Of a stretch of DNA of 14,090 bases, positions 9,601 to 14,090 are shown in pieces. Both the position numbers and the translations under genes were made by a program. Below the pieces are notes generated by a model that worked only from the letters and a program-made list of their open reading frames with translations, was not told the DNA's origin and did not search any database. Within the stretch, counting starts at the first letter, position 1. Every line of letters begins with the position of its first letter. This stretch comes from an uncultured bacterium (GTDB taxonomy: Bacteria > Bacteroidota > Bacteroidia > Chitinophagales > CAIODY01), in contig CAIQHW010000505.1 of the NCBI GenBank assembly GCA_903871715.1, positions 1-14,090 on the forward strand, given 5' to 3'.

Positions 9601-12600
9601 ATGCACATCATTGTGCTGTATTAACTGATTCAACAATCGTAACACAACCAATGGCATTGTCAAATGTAGTAGCATCAATAGTATCCAATGTGTCTTGTAA
9701 TGTAGGCAACAATGGAAGTGTTGGAGTGAGTACGCCAACTGGTGGCACATCACCTTATTCATATAGTTGGAATACATCGCCTGTTCAAGCAACACAAACT
9801 GCCACAGGTTTATCAGCAGGGACATACACAGTAATTGTGAAAGATGCACATCTATGTTCGCTTACTTCTTCCATTACAATAACGCAACCACCGTCATTAT
9901 CAAATGTAACTGCATCTACTACTTCAAATGTATTGTGTAATGGTGGCAACAACGGTATTGCAACAGTTACAAACCCAACTGGTGGCACAGCGCCATATCA
10001 TTTTAGCTGGAACACATCGCCAGTTCAAACTACACAAACCGCCACAGGCTTAACAGCAGGAACTTATACTGTAACTGTGAAGGATTCAAACAATTGTAGT
10101 TTGACTTCATCAGCAATTGTAACACAGCCAGCTTTGCTTTCAAATGTAGTAGCATCAACGCTTTTAAATGATTCTTGTTATGGATATTCAAATGGAAAAG
10201 TAACTTGTACAACTCCAAGTGGCGGCACGGCACCTTATCATTTTAGTTGGAATACATCACCAGTTCAAACTACACAAACTGCCACAGGCTTGCCTGTTGG
10301 CACCTATACGGTTTCGGTTACGGACTCAAATAATTGTACAACACTTACTTCAAATACAATTGTAACACAGCCACTACCGCTTTCAAATGTAGTAGCATCA
10401 ACTATTTTGAATGATTCATGTTTTGGATATTCAAAAGGAAAAGTTACCGTTACAACGCCAACAGGCGGCACATTACCTTACAGTTACAATTGGAATACAT
10501 CACCTGTTCAAGCTGTACAAACTGCTACAGGCTTACCTTCTGGCACTTACACAGTTACAGTTACTGACGCAAATCATTGCCCAGCATTGTATGATTCAAC
10601 AAGTGTAACACAACCTACAGCACTCTCAAATGTAGTAGCATCAGTAGTTTCAAACGTTACTTGTTTTGGTTTGAGCAATGGAAGTGTAACAGTTTCAAAT
10701 CCAACTGGTGGTACATCACCTTATGCATTTAGCTGGAACACCTCACCAATTCAAACCACACAAACCGCTACTGGCTTGCCAATAGGCACTTACACGGTTA
10801 TTGTAAAAGATGCCAACCGTTGTTCTTTAAATTCTTCAGCAACAATAATACAACCAAACGCATTAGCAAACGTAGTAGCATCAATGACTTCACCAGTGTC
10901 ATGCCATGGTGGAAGTAATGGAGTGGCAACTTGCACTACACCAACTGGTGGCACATTGCCTTATCACTTTAGTTGGAATACATCTCCGATTCAAACTACA
11001 CAAGCCGCAACAGGATTGAGTTATGGCATCTATACTATTACAGTTAGCGATTCAAATAATTGTTCATTAACTGATACAACTTTAATCATACAACCTTCGG
11101 TAATCGCAAATATTACCGCATCCACAGTTACCAATGAGTTTTGTTTTGGCGGACATAATGGAAGTGTAACATGCAGCACACCAACAGGCGGAACACCGCC
11201 ATACGCCTATACGTGGAATACATCACCAATTCAAACCACACAATTGGCTGTAAATTTATTGCCAGGTACTTACACCGTATCTGTAACTGATGCACACAAT
11301 TGTCCGGCAGTTACGTCTTCTACCACAATCACTCAACCACTAGCATTAACAGGCATTACAGCATTTACCATAAAAAATTTAACTTGCAGTAGTGGCAACG
11401 ATGGAGTGGTTTCTTGCACCAATCCAACAGGCGGAACACCGCCATACAGCTACAGTTGGAGCTCGTCGCCGATTCAAACAACACAAACTGCGATAAATTT
11501 ACCAGTAGGGAATTATGGCGTTACTATTACAGATGCTCATCAATGCGCCTATTTTACTGCATCTACAACGGTTACATCCCCAACTGGTCCATTAAATTCT
11601 TTAAATGCCATCGTGCTAAAAGAAGTTTCTTGTTATGGAAAAAGTGATGCCATCATCACAGTTCTTACACCAAATTATGGTAAGCCGCCGCTTGTATATT
11701 CTTGGAACAGTTCGCCACCACAGCATTTGCAGACAGCTACAAATTTACCAATGGGCAATTACACGATCAACATTACCGATAGCAACAATTGTGTACAAGT
11801 GGGTAATGTAACTGTAACACAGCCACCAATGCTGCATGTAGGCATTGCTACAATTATTGGGGCAAGTTGTTTTGGAAAAAATGATGGTTATATCAATGCA
11901 ATTCCAGCTTGGGGTGGTACACCACCTTATACTTATACATGGAATACCATTCCGCCACAACACTTGCCCACAGCCACTTTTGTGCCTGCTGGAAAATATA
12001 TTATTACAGCAACAGATAGCAATCGTTGTGAAACCAGCGACACTGCTATGGTTTCACAACCATCAGCTTTGATGAATGGAATTATTGCTTCGTCAAATAA
12101 TCCATGCAACAATGCAAATGCAGGCTGGATAAGTGTTTCAAAGGTGAGTGGCGGTACACCGCCGTATCATTATGAATGGAATACTACTCCATCGCAATTA
12201 GATTCTTTAGCTACCCATCTACCTCAAGGCAGCTATTTAGTTACGATTACCGACAAAAACAATTGCAGCATTTCGCAATCAGGAGACATTGCTTTGAGCA
12301 ATTTTATTAAAGCTATTGCATATACAGATACTACAATTAATTTAGGCAGCAGTTTCGATTTAACTGCAAATAATAGTATTGGAACAAATTTGCAAACTCA
12401 TTATGAATGGTATTCTTCAACAGGAGCATTGCTTTCAAATTCAGCATCAATAAATGTTTCACCCACTCAAAACGAATTTTATATTCTCACAATTTTCAAT
12501 GATAGCATTTGCCCATCAAGCGATACTGTGTTTATAAAAGTGGCACGATGTGGTGTAATTTTATTACCCAATGCTTTTTCACCAAACGGTGATGGCTTAG

Positions 12601-12830
12601 ATGATGTATTTAAAATCATCAACCCAGAAGATGTAGAAAGCCTTGTTCGCTTTGATGTGTACAACCGTTGGGGGCAAGCAGTATTTACTACAACTGATAT
12701 CAATGTAGGCTGGGATGGTACATTGGAGGGCAAACAACAACCCTTGGATACTTACATTTTTTATGTACATGCCAAATGTTTTGGAAGGAAAGATATTAAA
12801 TTAAAAGGTGATGTAACTTTGATGCGATAG
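3624..12830 (+). CDS. Giant SprB-repeat adhesin-like protein with T9SS type-B C-terminal sorting domain
   Basis: Predicted secreted, surface-bound or released repeat protein of 3068 residues, exported by Sec and then the type IX system. Layout by residue: signal peptide 1-22 (KR, then a Phe/Leu-rich core, likely cut after SFG); N-terminal Cys-rich beta domain to about 245, ending in the CTLGGCSSCGHFGYAYVDV region; PKD 324-412 with WNFGDVGSG at 360; Ig-like to about 498; six-Cys module 530-716; Ig-like to 772; then the same order again with PKD 774-860 (WNFGDVGSG at 809), Ig-like, six-Cys module 972-1156 and Ig-like to 1211; another Ig-like to 1292; 20 SprB-type repeats 1293-2894; Ig-like spacer to 2976; CHU_C/type-B sorting domain 2979-3068 (LPNAFSPNGDGLDDVF to KGDVTLMR). 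Two ATGs open the frame; the first is used. It is rich in Thr, Ser and Asn with no catalytic motif, so adhesion is the likely role. It has the design of Flavobacterium SprB but is about half as long and need not be an orthologue. Confidence 0.95.
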   Translation: MMIKRTTFFFLLLVLFFAKSFGQGVVCPSNIDFENGNLSNWTCYIGNTYDAGGINFISVTNSGGPIAGRHVITSAASGNDRYGNFPMLCPTGGGYSIKLGNDNVGDSAERVRYKIRIPSSNSFYSVLYSYAVVLDDGTNSGTPHQSYQQPRFNVEAFDSATNLPISCLPQPFVATSSLPGFSLSNTPDGYLDYSVWYQPWVTRTLNLSGLAGKTVYLQFTTADCTLGGCSSCGHFGYAYVDVQCGVFQITNGYCPGASTVPLSAPPGYQSYAWHDSLYHSLGTTQNITITAPALPKKITVILTPYTGYGCKDSLTTYITPLPKPVANFIRPDTFCAKSTLQFIDSSYSKTIGTYINNWQWNFGDVGSGSNNTSTSQNPTHTYQSSGHYTVSLIVKSNISCVSDTAKKTIYIKPNIAVNAGVDTTVCYNTKALLHGTVTPIVASTGSYSYSWSPSIGLNCATCKNTTTPNLTTTTTYYFTTNYFPNGCSQTDTIVVNVASPSLTIAAQASPTTTCANSQVQLTTNSYPVICGSYNGSCANSSTNLIGTGTGAATATYPYLQYYEDGRTQLLFLKSELNAAGINGGVINSLALRVKTKNSTKQFTNFNIKIGCTALTSLSNWQTGLTNVFSANISTTANSWNTYNFTNDYSWDGVSNLIVEICYDNTSGNWSFYDNVWATNTAFNSVLYYEDDGVHGCTMASLYAPTTLRPDVKFGICLPPSTGMTYSWIPSAPLNNANISNPTATILTTTTFTVTASSGTCNSSSASVTVVVNNLQANFNSKDTICLGSSIAFTNSSVATSVDSIKHYYWNFGDVGSGAANISHLKNPTHLFSTTGTFTVTLVDTSISGCISLPFTKTIVVIAPFLVDAGLNDSVCVNGSKPLLAVVSPSGSYTYSWSPSATLSCNNCSNPTATPTSSTFYTITVSAAGCSAKDSVQIKVNPSSPIPTATATPATICSGGTSQLLATIPSPTCGAAASACSIGTSYVVGNGVSTIYYPFVGFYSDARTQLLYLKSELNTAGITGGTIRELALYVASKGSTQPYNNFTIKIGCTALTNLSASWQTGLTTVFTTGSGISTVAGAWNNFVLNTPYSWDGASNLIVEICYDNASATNYDFVNYTNTAFTSVSYNYLNSGSGCSMAANLISTLRPNIRFNICLVATNVNYSWTPTSGLSNSLIANPVATPNNTTTYTVSVVSGNCPANTANVVVTVPTMIVNAGRDTSICAGNSVQLNATAMGTNSPFTFSWNPTTSLNNATIANPVATPTVTTTYIVTATGANSCIKNDTVVITVNSNFSVSTSATNILCHGLTTGVATANAVGTGNFSYSWNTIPIQHTASITNLAAGIYTVTVSKGSCSISKNDTITQPSALANIVASMVSPVSCFGGTNGTATVSATNGGTSPYTISWNTTPVQTSATATNLSFGTYTATIKDAHNCSVSDTVLITQPSALANIVASMVSPVSCFGGTNGTATVSATNGGTSPYNYSWNTTPIQNTQAANTLSAGTYTVTVTDAKGCSKTDTAQITQPTALSTPNAYMVYPVTCYGGFDGEATVTTPTGGTLPYTYSWNTTPPQNYQSASSLSAGTYTVTVTDAKGCSITDTAQITQPLQIANVVASTILNDSCYGYAKGKVTVTTPIGGKPPYSFSWNTTPPQYSQTISGLVAGTYTVSVMDSNECFMLISSTIVTQPLPLSTIIATTLLNDSCFGYSKGKITTTAPTGGTLPYSYSWNTSPIQHTQTVSNLAAGTYTVTVTDANNCPSVTATTSVTQPTQLINVTASTILNDSCFGYAKGKVTVTTPTGGTTPYSYSWNTLPIQNTQTANSLPAGTYTVTVKDANNCSLTSSTVVTQPTALSNVTASTLLNDTCFGGTIGKVTVTTPSGGTTPYSYSWNTSPIQTTQTATGLSIGTYTVVVKDANNCSLTSSTSITQPTGLSNVIASTFSNDSCFGSSNGKVTVTTPTGGTPPYSYSWNTSPVQTTQTATGLPFGTYTVTVSDAHHCAVLTDSTIVTQPMALSNVVASIVSNVSCNVGNNGSVGVSTPTGGTSPYSYSWNTSPVQATQTATGLSAGTYTVIVKDAHLCSLTSSITITQPPSLSNVTASTTSNVLCNGGNNGIATVTNPTGGTAPYHFSWNTSPVQTTQTATGLTAGTYTVTVKDSNNCSLTSSAIVTQPALLSNVVASTLLNDSCYGYSNGKVTCTTPSGGTAPYHFSWNTSPVQTTQTATGLPVGTYTVSVTDSNNCTTLTSNTIVTQPLPLSNVVASTILNDSCFGYSKGKVTVTTPTGGTLPYSYNWNTSPVQAVQTATGLPSGTYTVTVTDANHCPALYDSTSVTQPTALSNVVASVVSNVTCFGLSNGSVTVSNPTGGTSPYAFSWNTSPIQTTQTATGLPIGTYTVIVKDANRCSLNSSATIIQPNALANVVASMTSPVSCHGGSNGVATCTTPTGGTLPYHFSWNTSPIQTTQAATGLSYGIYTITVSDSNNCSLTDTTLIIQPSVIANITASTVTNEFCFGGHNGSVTCSTPTGGTPPYAYTWNTSPIQTTQLAVNLLPGTYTVSVTDAHNCPAVTSSTTITQPLALTGITAFTIKNLTCSSGNDGVVSCTNPTGGTPPYSYSWSSSPIQTTQTAINLPVGNYGVTITDAHQCAYFTASTTVTSPTGPLNSLNAIVLKEVSCYGKSDAIITVLTPNYGKPPLVYSWNSSPPQHLQTATNLPMGNYTINITDSNNCVQVGNVTVTQPPMLHVGIATIIGASCFGKNDGYINAIPAWGGTPPYTYTWNTIPPQHLPTATFVPAGKYIITATDSNRCETSDTAMVSQPSALMNGIIASSNNPCNNANAGWISVSKVSGGTPPYHYEWNTTPSQLDSLATHLPQGSYLVTITDKNNCSISQSGDIALSNFIKAIAYTDTTINLGSSFDLTANNSIGTNLQTHYEWYSSTGALLSNSASINVSPTQNEFYILTIFNDSICPSSDTVFIKVARCGVILLPNAFSPNGDGLDDVFKIINPEDVESLVRFDVYNRWGQAVFTTTDINVGWDGTLEGKQQPLDTYIFYVHAKCFGRKDIKLKGDVTLMR
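4593..5940 (+). repeat. Adhesin supradomain block, copy 1 (PKD / Ig-like / six-Cys module / Ig-like)
   Basis: Residues 324-772. PKD 1 has F328 and W360-NFGDVGSG. It is followed by an Ig-like unit with SYSWSPSIGLNCATCKNTT, the six-Cys module (C530-x6-C ... KIGC, EIC, HGC, FGIC716), and a short Ig-like unit with YSWIPSAPLNNANISNPTAT. The same order occurs about 450 residues later, so the block looks duplicated as a whole. Confidence 0.75.
5943..7258 (+). repeat. Adhesin supradomain block, copy 2
   Basis: Residues 774-1211 repeat copy 1 domain by domain. Equivalent landmarks are offset by 450 (PKD Phe, F778), 449 (PKD Trp, W809) and 442 (first Cys of the six-Cys module, C972). The Ig-like unit has YTYSWSPSATLSCNNCSNPT. 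The DNA has diverged clearly, so the duplication is older than the recent repeat exchange further downstream. Confidence 0.75.
7725..7830 (+). repeat. 106-bp perfect direct repeat, copy 1 (SprB unit 2)
   Basis: Bases 7725-7830 are identical to 7965-8070, exactly 240 bases downstream, including all synonymous sites. The identity breaks at G/C just before and C/A just after. Elsewhere units differ at many silent sites, so this copy is recent. Confidence 0.9.
7965..8070 (+). repeat. 106-bp perfect direct repeat, copy 2 (SprB unit 3)
   Basis: Second copy of the 106-base identity, covering the first part of unit 3 from ANIVASMVSPVSCFGG through GGTSPY. Downstream, units 2 and 3 diverge sharply (TISWNTTPVQTSA against NYSWNTTPIQNTQ), which fits a partial gene conversion or unequal exchange rather than duplication of a whole unit. 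Confidence 0.9.
12558..12827 (+). other. T9SS type-B C-terminal sorting domain (CHU_C / gliding motility C-terminal domain)
   Basis: Residues 2979-3068 read ILLPNAFSPNGDGLDDVFKI, then VRFDVYNRWGQAVF, GWDGT, and an ending GDVTLMR: the standard landmarks of the type-B T9SS signal. In this family the domain directs the substrate through the T9SS outer-membrane channel, usually with help from a PorP/SprF-family protein. It ends at the natural C-terminus, so the gene is complete. Confidence 0.95.
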
Positions 12831-12863
12831 GGATTTTAGAAATAACATTTTGAGGCGTAAATC

Positions 12864-12899
12864 AAAAAAGACAGGGATTCCAATTCAAACCTCTTTTTT
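12864..12899. terminator. Likely bidirectional Rho-independent terminator between convergent genes
   Basis: AAAAAAGA (12864-12871) pairs with TCTTTTTT (12892-12899). The stem extends by GG/CC across a CA bulge, around a loop of roughly 13 bases. On either strand the hairpin ends in a T run, so it can serve both the adhesin gene and the convergent lipoprotein gene. A perfect 14-base palindrome, TCAAAATATTTTGA, follows at 12901-12914. Confidence 0.55.
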
Positions 12900-12917
12900 T
12901 TCAAAATATTTTGAAAA

Positions 12918-13646
12918 TCATTTCTTCTCTTTTGCTTTTTTACTTTGCTCTATCAACGATTTTTTGCTTATTCCAATTGTACCAGTAGACCCTTCAACCT
13001 TTTCTGGTGCTGATTTTGGTGCATCATCAGCTATTTTTGGAAGTTGTGAATCGGCCGTTTTTTGCGTTGGTCCACTTGCATAAGCAGAAGTTGGTAGATT
13101 AATTGATTTATCAATATACTCGGCTTCAGGCTTTTCTAATTTAGACGCTTTTTTATAATGCTCTTCATAAAATTTGTTGCTTCCGTTATAATCATCAATG
13201 TAGTAAGCATCATTATAACCTTCGGCTTTACGCACTACATAACGTTCTTCTTGGTCGTTAATGCCATCATAAATAGAGTAAGATGCAACACGTTGACGAT
13301 TTGAATATTTTGCATTGCTTGATTTTTCTACATCGCGAACCATTGTTTTTCCAGTAGATGAAGATGACGTAACTGTTCCTGCATCAGTATTTGCAGCCGA
13401 TGTTGTACCAGTGGATGCAACACCATTGTTCGCTGCTGATGAATTTTGTGTCGAAGAATTTGCAGCAGTGGTCGAATTATTTGTGGTATCGTTTAAGCCA
13501 TTAAATGCAGTAGTATCAATACCAGAGCCCGTGCTATCAGCTTGGGTAGTATCGTGTTTCATAAATTTATTTTTGCACGATTTGCAAGATGAAACTACCA
13601 CAGATGATGCCAATAAAAGGTAAATAAAAAATTTGCGATTATTCAT
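12918..13646 (-). CDS. Putative lipoprotein of unknown function
   Basis: Product of 242 residues, not recognised as any family. The N-terminus is a lipoprotein signal: NRK, a hydrophobic stretch at 6-18, then V18-S-S-C21, which fits the lipobox, so the mature protein would be lipid-anchored at Cys21. A second Cys (C24) lies just after. Residues about 34-95 are a low-complexity Thr/Ser/Ala/Asn/Gly linker, probably disordered. A more ordered, Tyr-rich acidic stretch follows at about 115-165 (YSIYDGINDQEERYVVRKAEGYNDAYYIDDYNG, in two parts, then FYEEHYKKA). The C-terminus is Lys-rich (SKKAKEKK). The start ATG at 13646 fits the promoter upstream. It converges on the adhesin gene and lies 54 bases from the PorP/SprF gene on the same strand. 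A role at the cell envelope is all that can be inferred. Confidence 0.8.
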   Translation of the reverse strand: MNNRKFFIYLLLASSVVVSSCKSCKNKFMKHDTTQADSTGSGIDTTAFNGLNDTTNNSTTAANSSTQNSSAANNGVASTGTTSAANTDAGTVTSSSSTGKTMVRDVEKSSNAKYSNRQRVASYSIYDGINDQEERYVVRKAEGYNDAYYIDDYNGSNKFYEEHYKKASKLEKPEAEYIDKSINLPTSAYASGPTQKTADSQLPKIADDAPKSAPEKVEGSTGTIGISKKSLIEQSKKAKEKK

Positions 13647-13677
13647 AAATTGTGTTTGTTGTTGGCTAATTATTTTG

Positions 13678-13685
13678 CAAAAGTA
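13678..13685 (-). promoter_or_regulatory. -7 element of the promoter for the putative lipoprotein gene
   Basis: Minus-strand TACTTTTG is an exact match to the Bacteroidota TAnnTTTG element. About 20 bases further upstream is only a weak GTTT at the -33 position, inside the end of the PorP/SprF gene. Transcription would start near 13671-13674, giving a leader of about 25 bases. This suggests the lipoprotein gene can be transcribed separately from its upstream neighbour. Confidence 0.5.
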
Positions 13686-13700
13686 ATGATGAAAACAGTT

Positions 13701-14090
13701 TTAAAACTTGGGGCAATATATTTTTTTGTGTTTGTTATAAACAGTCTCTTTGCTTTTTGGGCATTTTATTAAATACTGCAAAGCCAATTCAGGACCACCA
13801 AAAGAGTTTGTCGTATAATGTAATCCAGATACATTAAAATCGTAGGATAACCCAACACTAAGCCGAAAAAAATCTACTCTAAAATAAAGCATCATGGCAT
13901 CAATACTTGGATGAGCAACTCGAGTACCCAAGCCAAAATAAATAGCCGTTTCTCTATCGCCATTATCATCCAATAATACTTTGTTCATAATACTTAGTTG
14001 CAATTCTCGTGCTTTTAATTGGCTGATGTAAAGCATGGTTGGTATTAGTGTGTAAGCATCCGACACCTGTATCAATGTATTACCATGCAA
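13701..14090 (-). CDS. PorP/SprF-family type IX secretion system outer-membrane protein, 5' truncated by window edge
   Basis: Only the last 129 residues are in the window; the gene continues past base 14090, so the start is not visible. The segment looks like the C-terminal half of an outer-membrane beta-barrel of the PorP/SprF family: alternating strands such as LIPTMLYISQ, AIYFGLGTRV, DAMMLYFRVDFFRLSVGLSYDFNVSGL, and the characteristic end SFGGPELALQYLIKCPK. Members work with the T9SS; in Flavobacterium johnsoniae SprF is needed for secretion of SprB, and other members pair with other type-B substrates. Here the gene sits close to a type-B substrate but in convergent orientation. A short tail after the last strand (KETVYNKHKKIYCPKF) extends beyond the usual aromatic end of the barrel. 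Family call is good, though only the C-terminal end is visible. Confidence 0.8.
   Translation of the reverse strand: MHGNTLIQVSDAYTLIPTMLYISQLKARELQLSIMNKVLLDDNGDRETAIYFGLGTRVAHPSIDAMMLYFRVDFFRLSVGLSYDFNVSGLHYTTNSFGGPELALQYLIKCPKSKETVYNKHKKIYCPKF

Larger units (their letters stand above)
7500..12305 (+). repeat. Array of 20 tandem SprB-type repeats (about 80 residues each) within the adhesin gene
   Basis: In-frame units start at 7500, 7731, 7971, 8211, 8451, 8694, 8937, 9177, 9417, 9660, 9900, 10140, 10383, 10626, 10866, 11106, 11349, 11595, 11835 and 12072. Core units are 240 or 243 bases. The shared pattern is SNVxAS, a Cys at unit position 13, (S/N)GKVTV, PTGGTxPYSYSWNTSPxQ, TQTATGL, GTYTV, then D(A/S)xxC with Cys at position 66, ending in TQP. 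All 20 units keep both cysteines. The units match the SprB repeat family (Pfam SprB) found in gliding and surface adhesins, and probably form a long, stiff chain of beta-sandwich domains. Edge units (1, 17-20) are the most divergent. Confidence 0.9.

Noticed and set aside
7500..12305. Regular 240-243 bp periodicity as a CRISPR array or satellite DNA
   Set aside because: Repeats are far too long for CRISPR, are all in one reading frame without stops, and differ mostly by silent changes, so they encode protein domains.
13315..13623. Plus-strand open frame of 102 codons rich in Val and Ala
   Set aside because: It is the complement of the low-complexity Ser/Thr/Ala linker of the putative lipoprotein; the bias explains its openness.
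13697..13708. AGTTTTAAAACT palindrome over the PorP/SprF stop codon as a terminator
   Set aside because: The stem is short and almost all A/T and is not followed by a clear T run, so termination here is not supported.

Overview
The window reads as a chromosomal segment of a low-GC (estimated by eye at under 40%) member of the Bacteroidota, probably a Chitinophagales-type organism. The phylum call rests on three things seen in the sequence: a C-terminal gliding/T9SS type-B sorting domain, a PorP/SprF-family gene, and promoters resembling the Bacteroidota TTG-N19/20-TAnnTTTG pattern. The order-level guess is inference.

Left part (1-3335, minus strand): the head of the division and cell wall (dcw) cluster, transcribed right to left as mraZ, rsmH (mraW), ftsL, ftsI. 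mraZ/rsmH and ftsL/ftsI overlap by a few bases and are probably translationally coupled. rsmH and ftsL are separated by about 184 non-coding bases that look like remnants of interspersed repeats. ftsI runs off the left edge before its third catalytic motif. Upstream of mraZ lie TGG pentamers phased every 10 bp, the layout expected of a MraZ autoregulatory operator.

Middle (3306-3623): an AT-rich divergent intergenic region between mraZ and the giant gene. It holds the MraZ operator, one perfect DnaA-box 9-mer and a candidate promoter for the plus-strand gene.

Centre (3624-12830, plus strand): one uninterrupted gene for a 3068-residue secreted adhesin-like protein. In order it has a signal peptide, an N-terminal beta-rich domain, two copies of a roughly 450-residue block (PKD, Ig-like, a six-cysteine module, Ig-like), one further Ig-like domain, 20 tandem SprB-type repeats of about 80 residues, an Ig-like spacer, and a T9SS type-B C-terminal domain. 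It should be exported by the type IX secretion system to the cell surface or medium. It is related in design to the gliding adhesin SprB, but its role in gliding or attachment cannot be read from the sequence.

Right part (12831-14090, minus strand, convergent): a likely bidirectional terminator, a 242-residue putative lipoprotein of unknown function with a good Bacteroidota promoter, and the C-terminal 129 residues of a PorP/SprF-family outer-membrane protein that runs off the right edge. PorP/SprF proteins are secretion partners of type-B T9SS substrates, so this gene may be functionally linked to the adhesin despite its opposite orientation.

I see no tRNA, rRNA, CRISPR array, transposase or phage gene. 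The most interesting content is the architecture and internal evolution of the giant adhesin and the MraZ operator. I do not see clear evidence of an entirely new multi-gene system.
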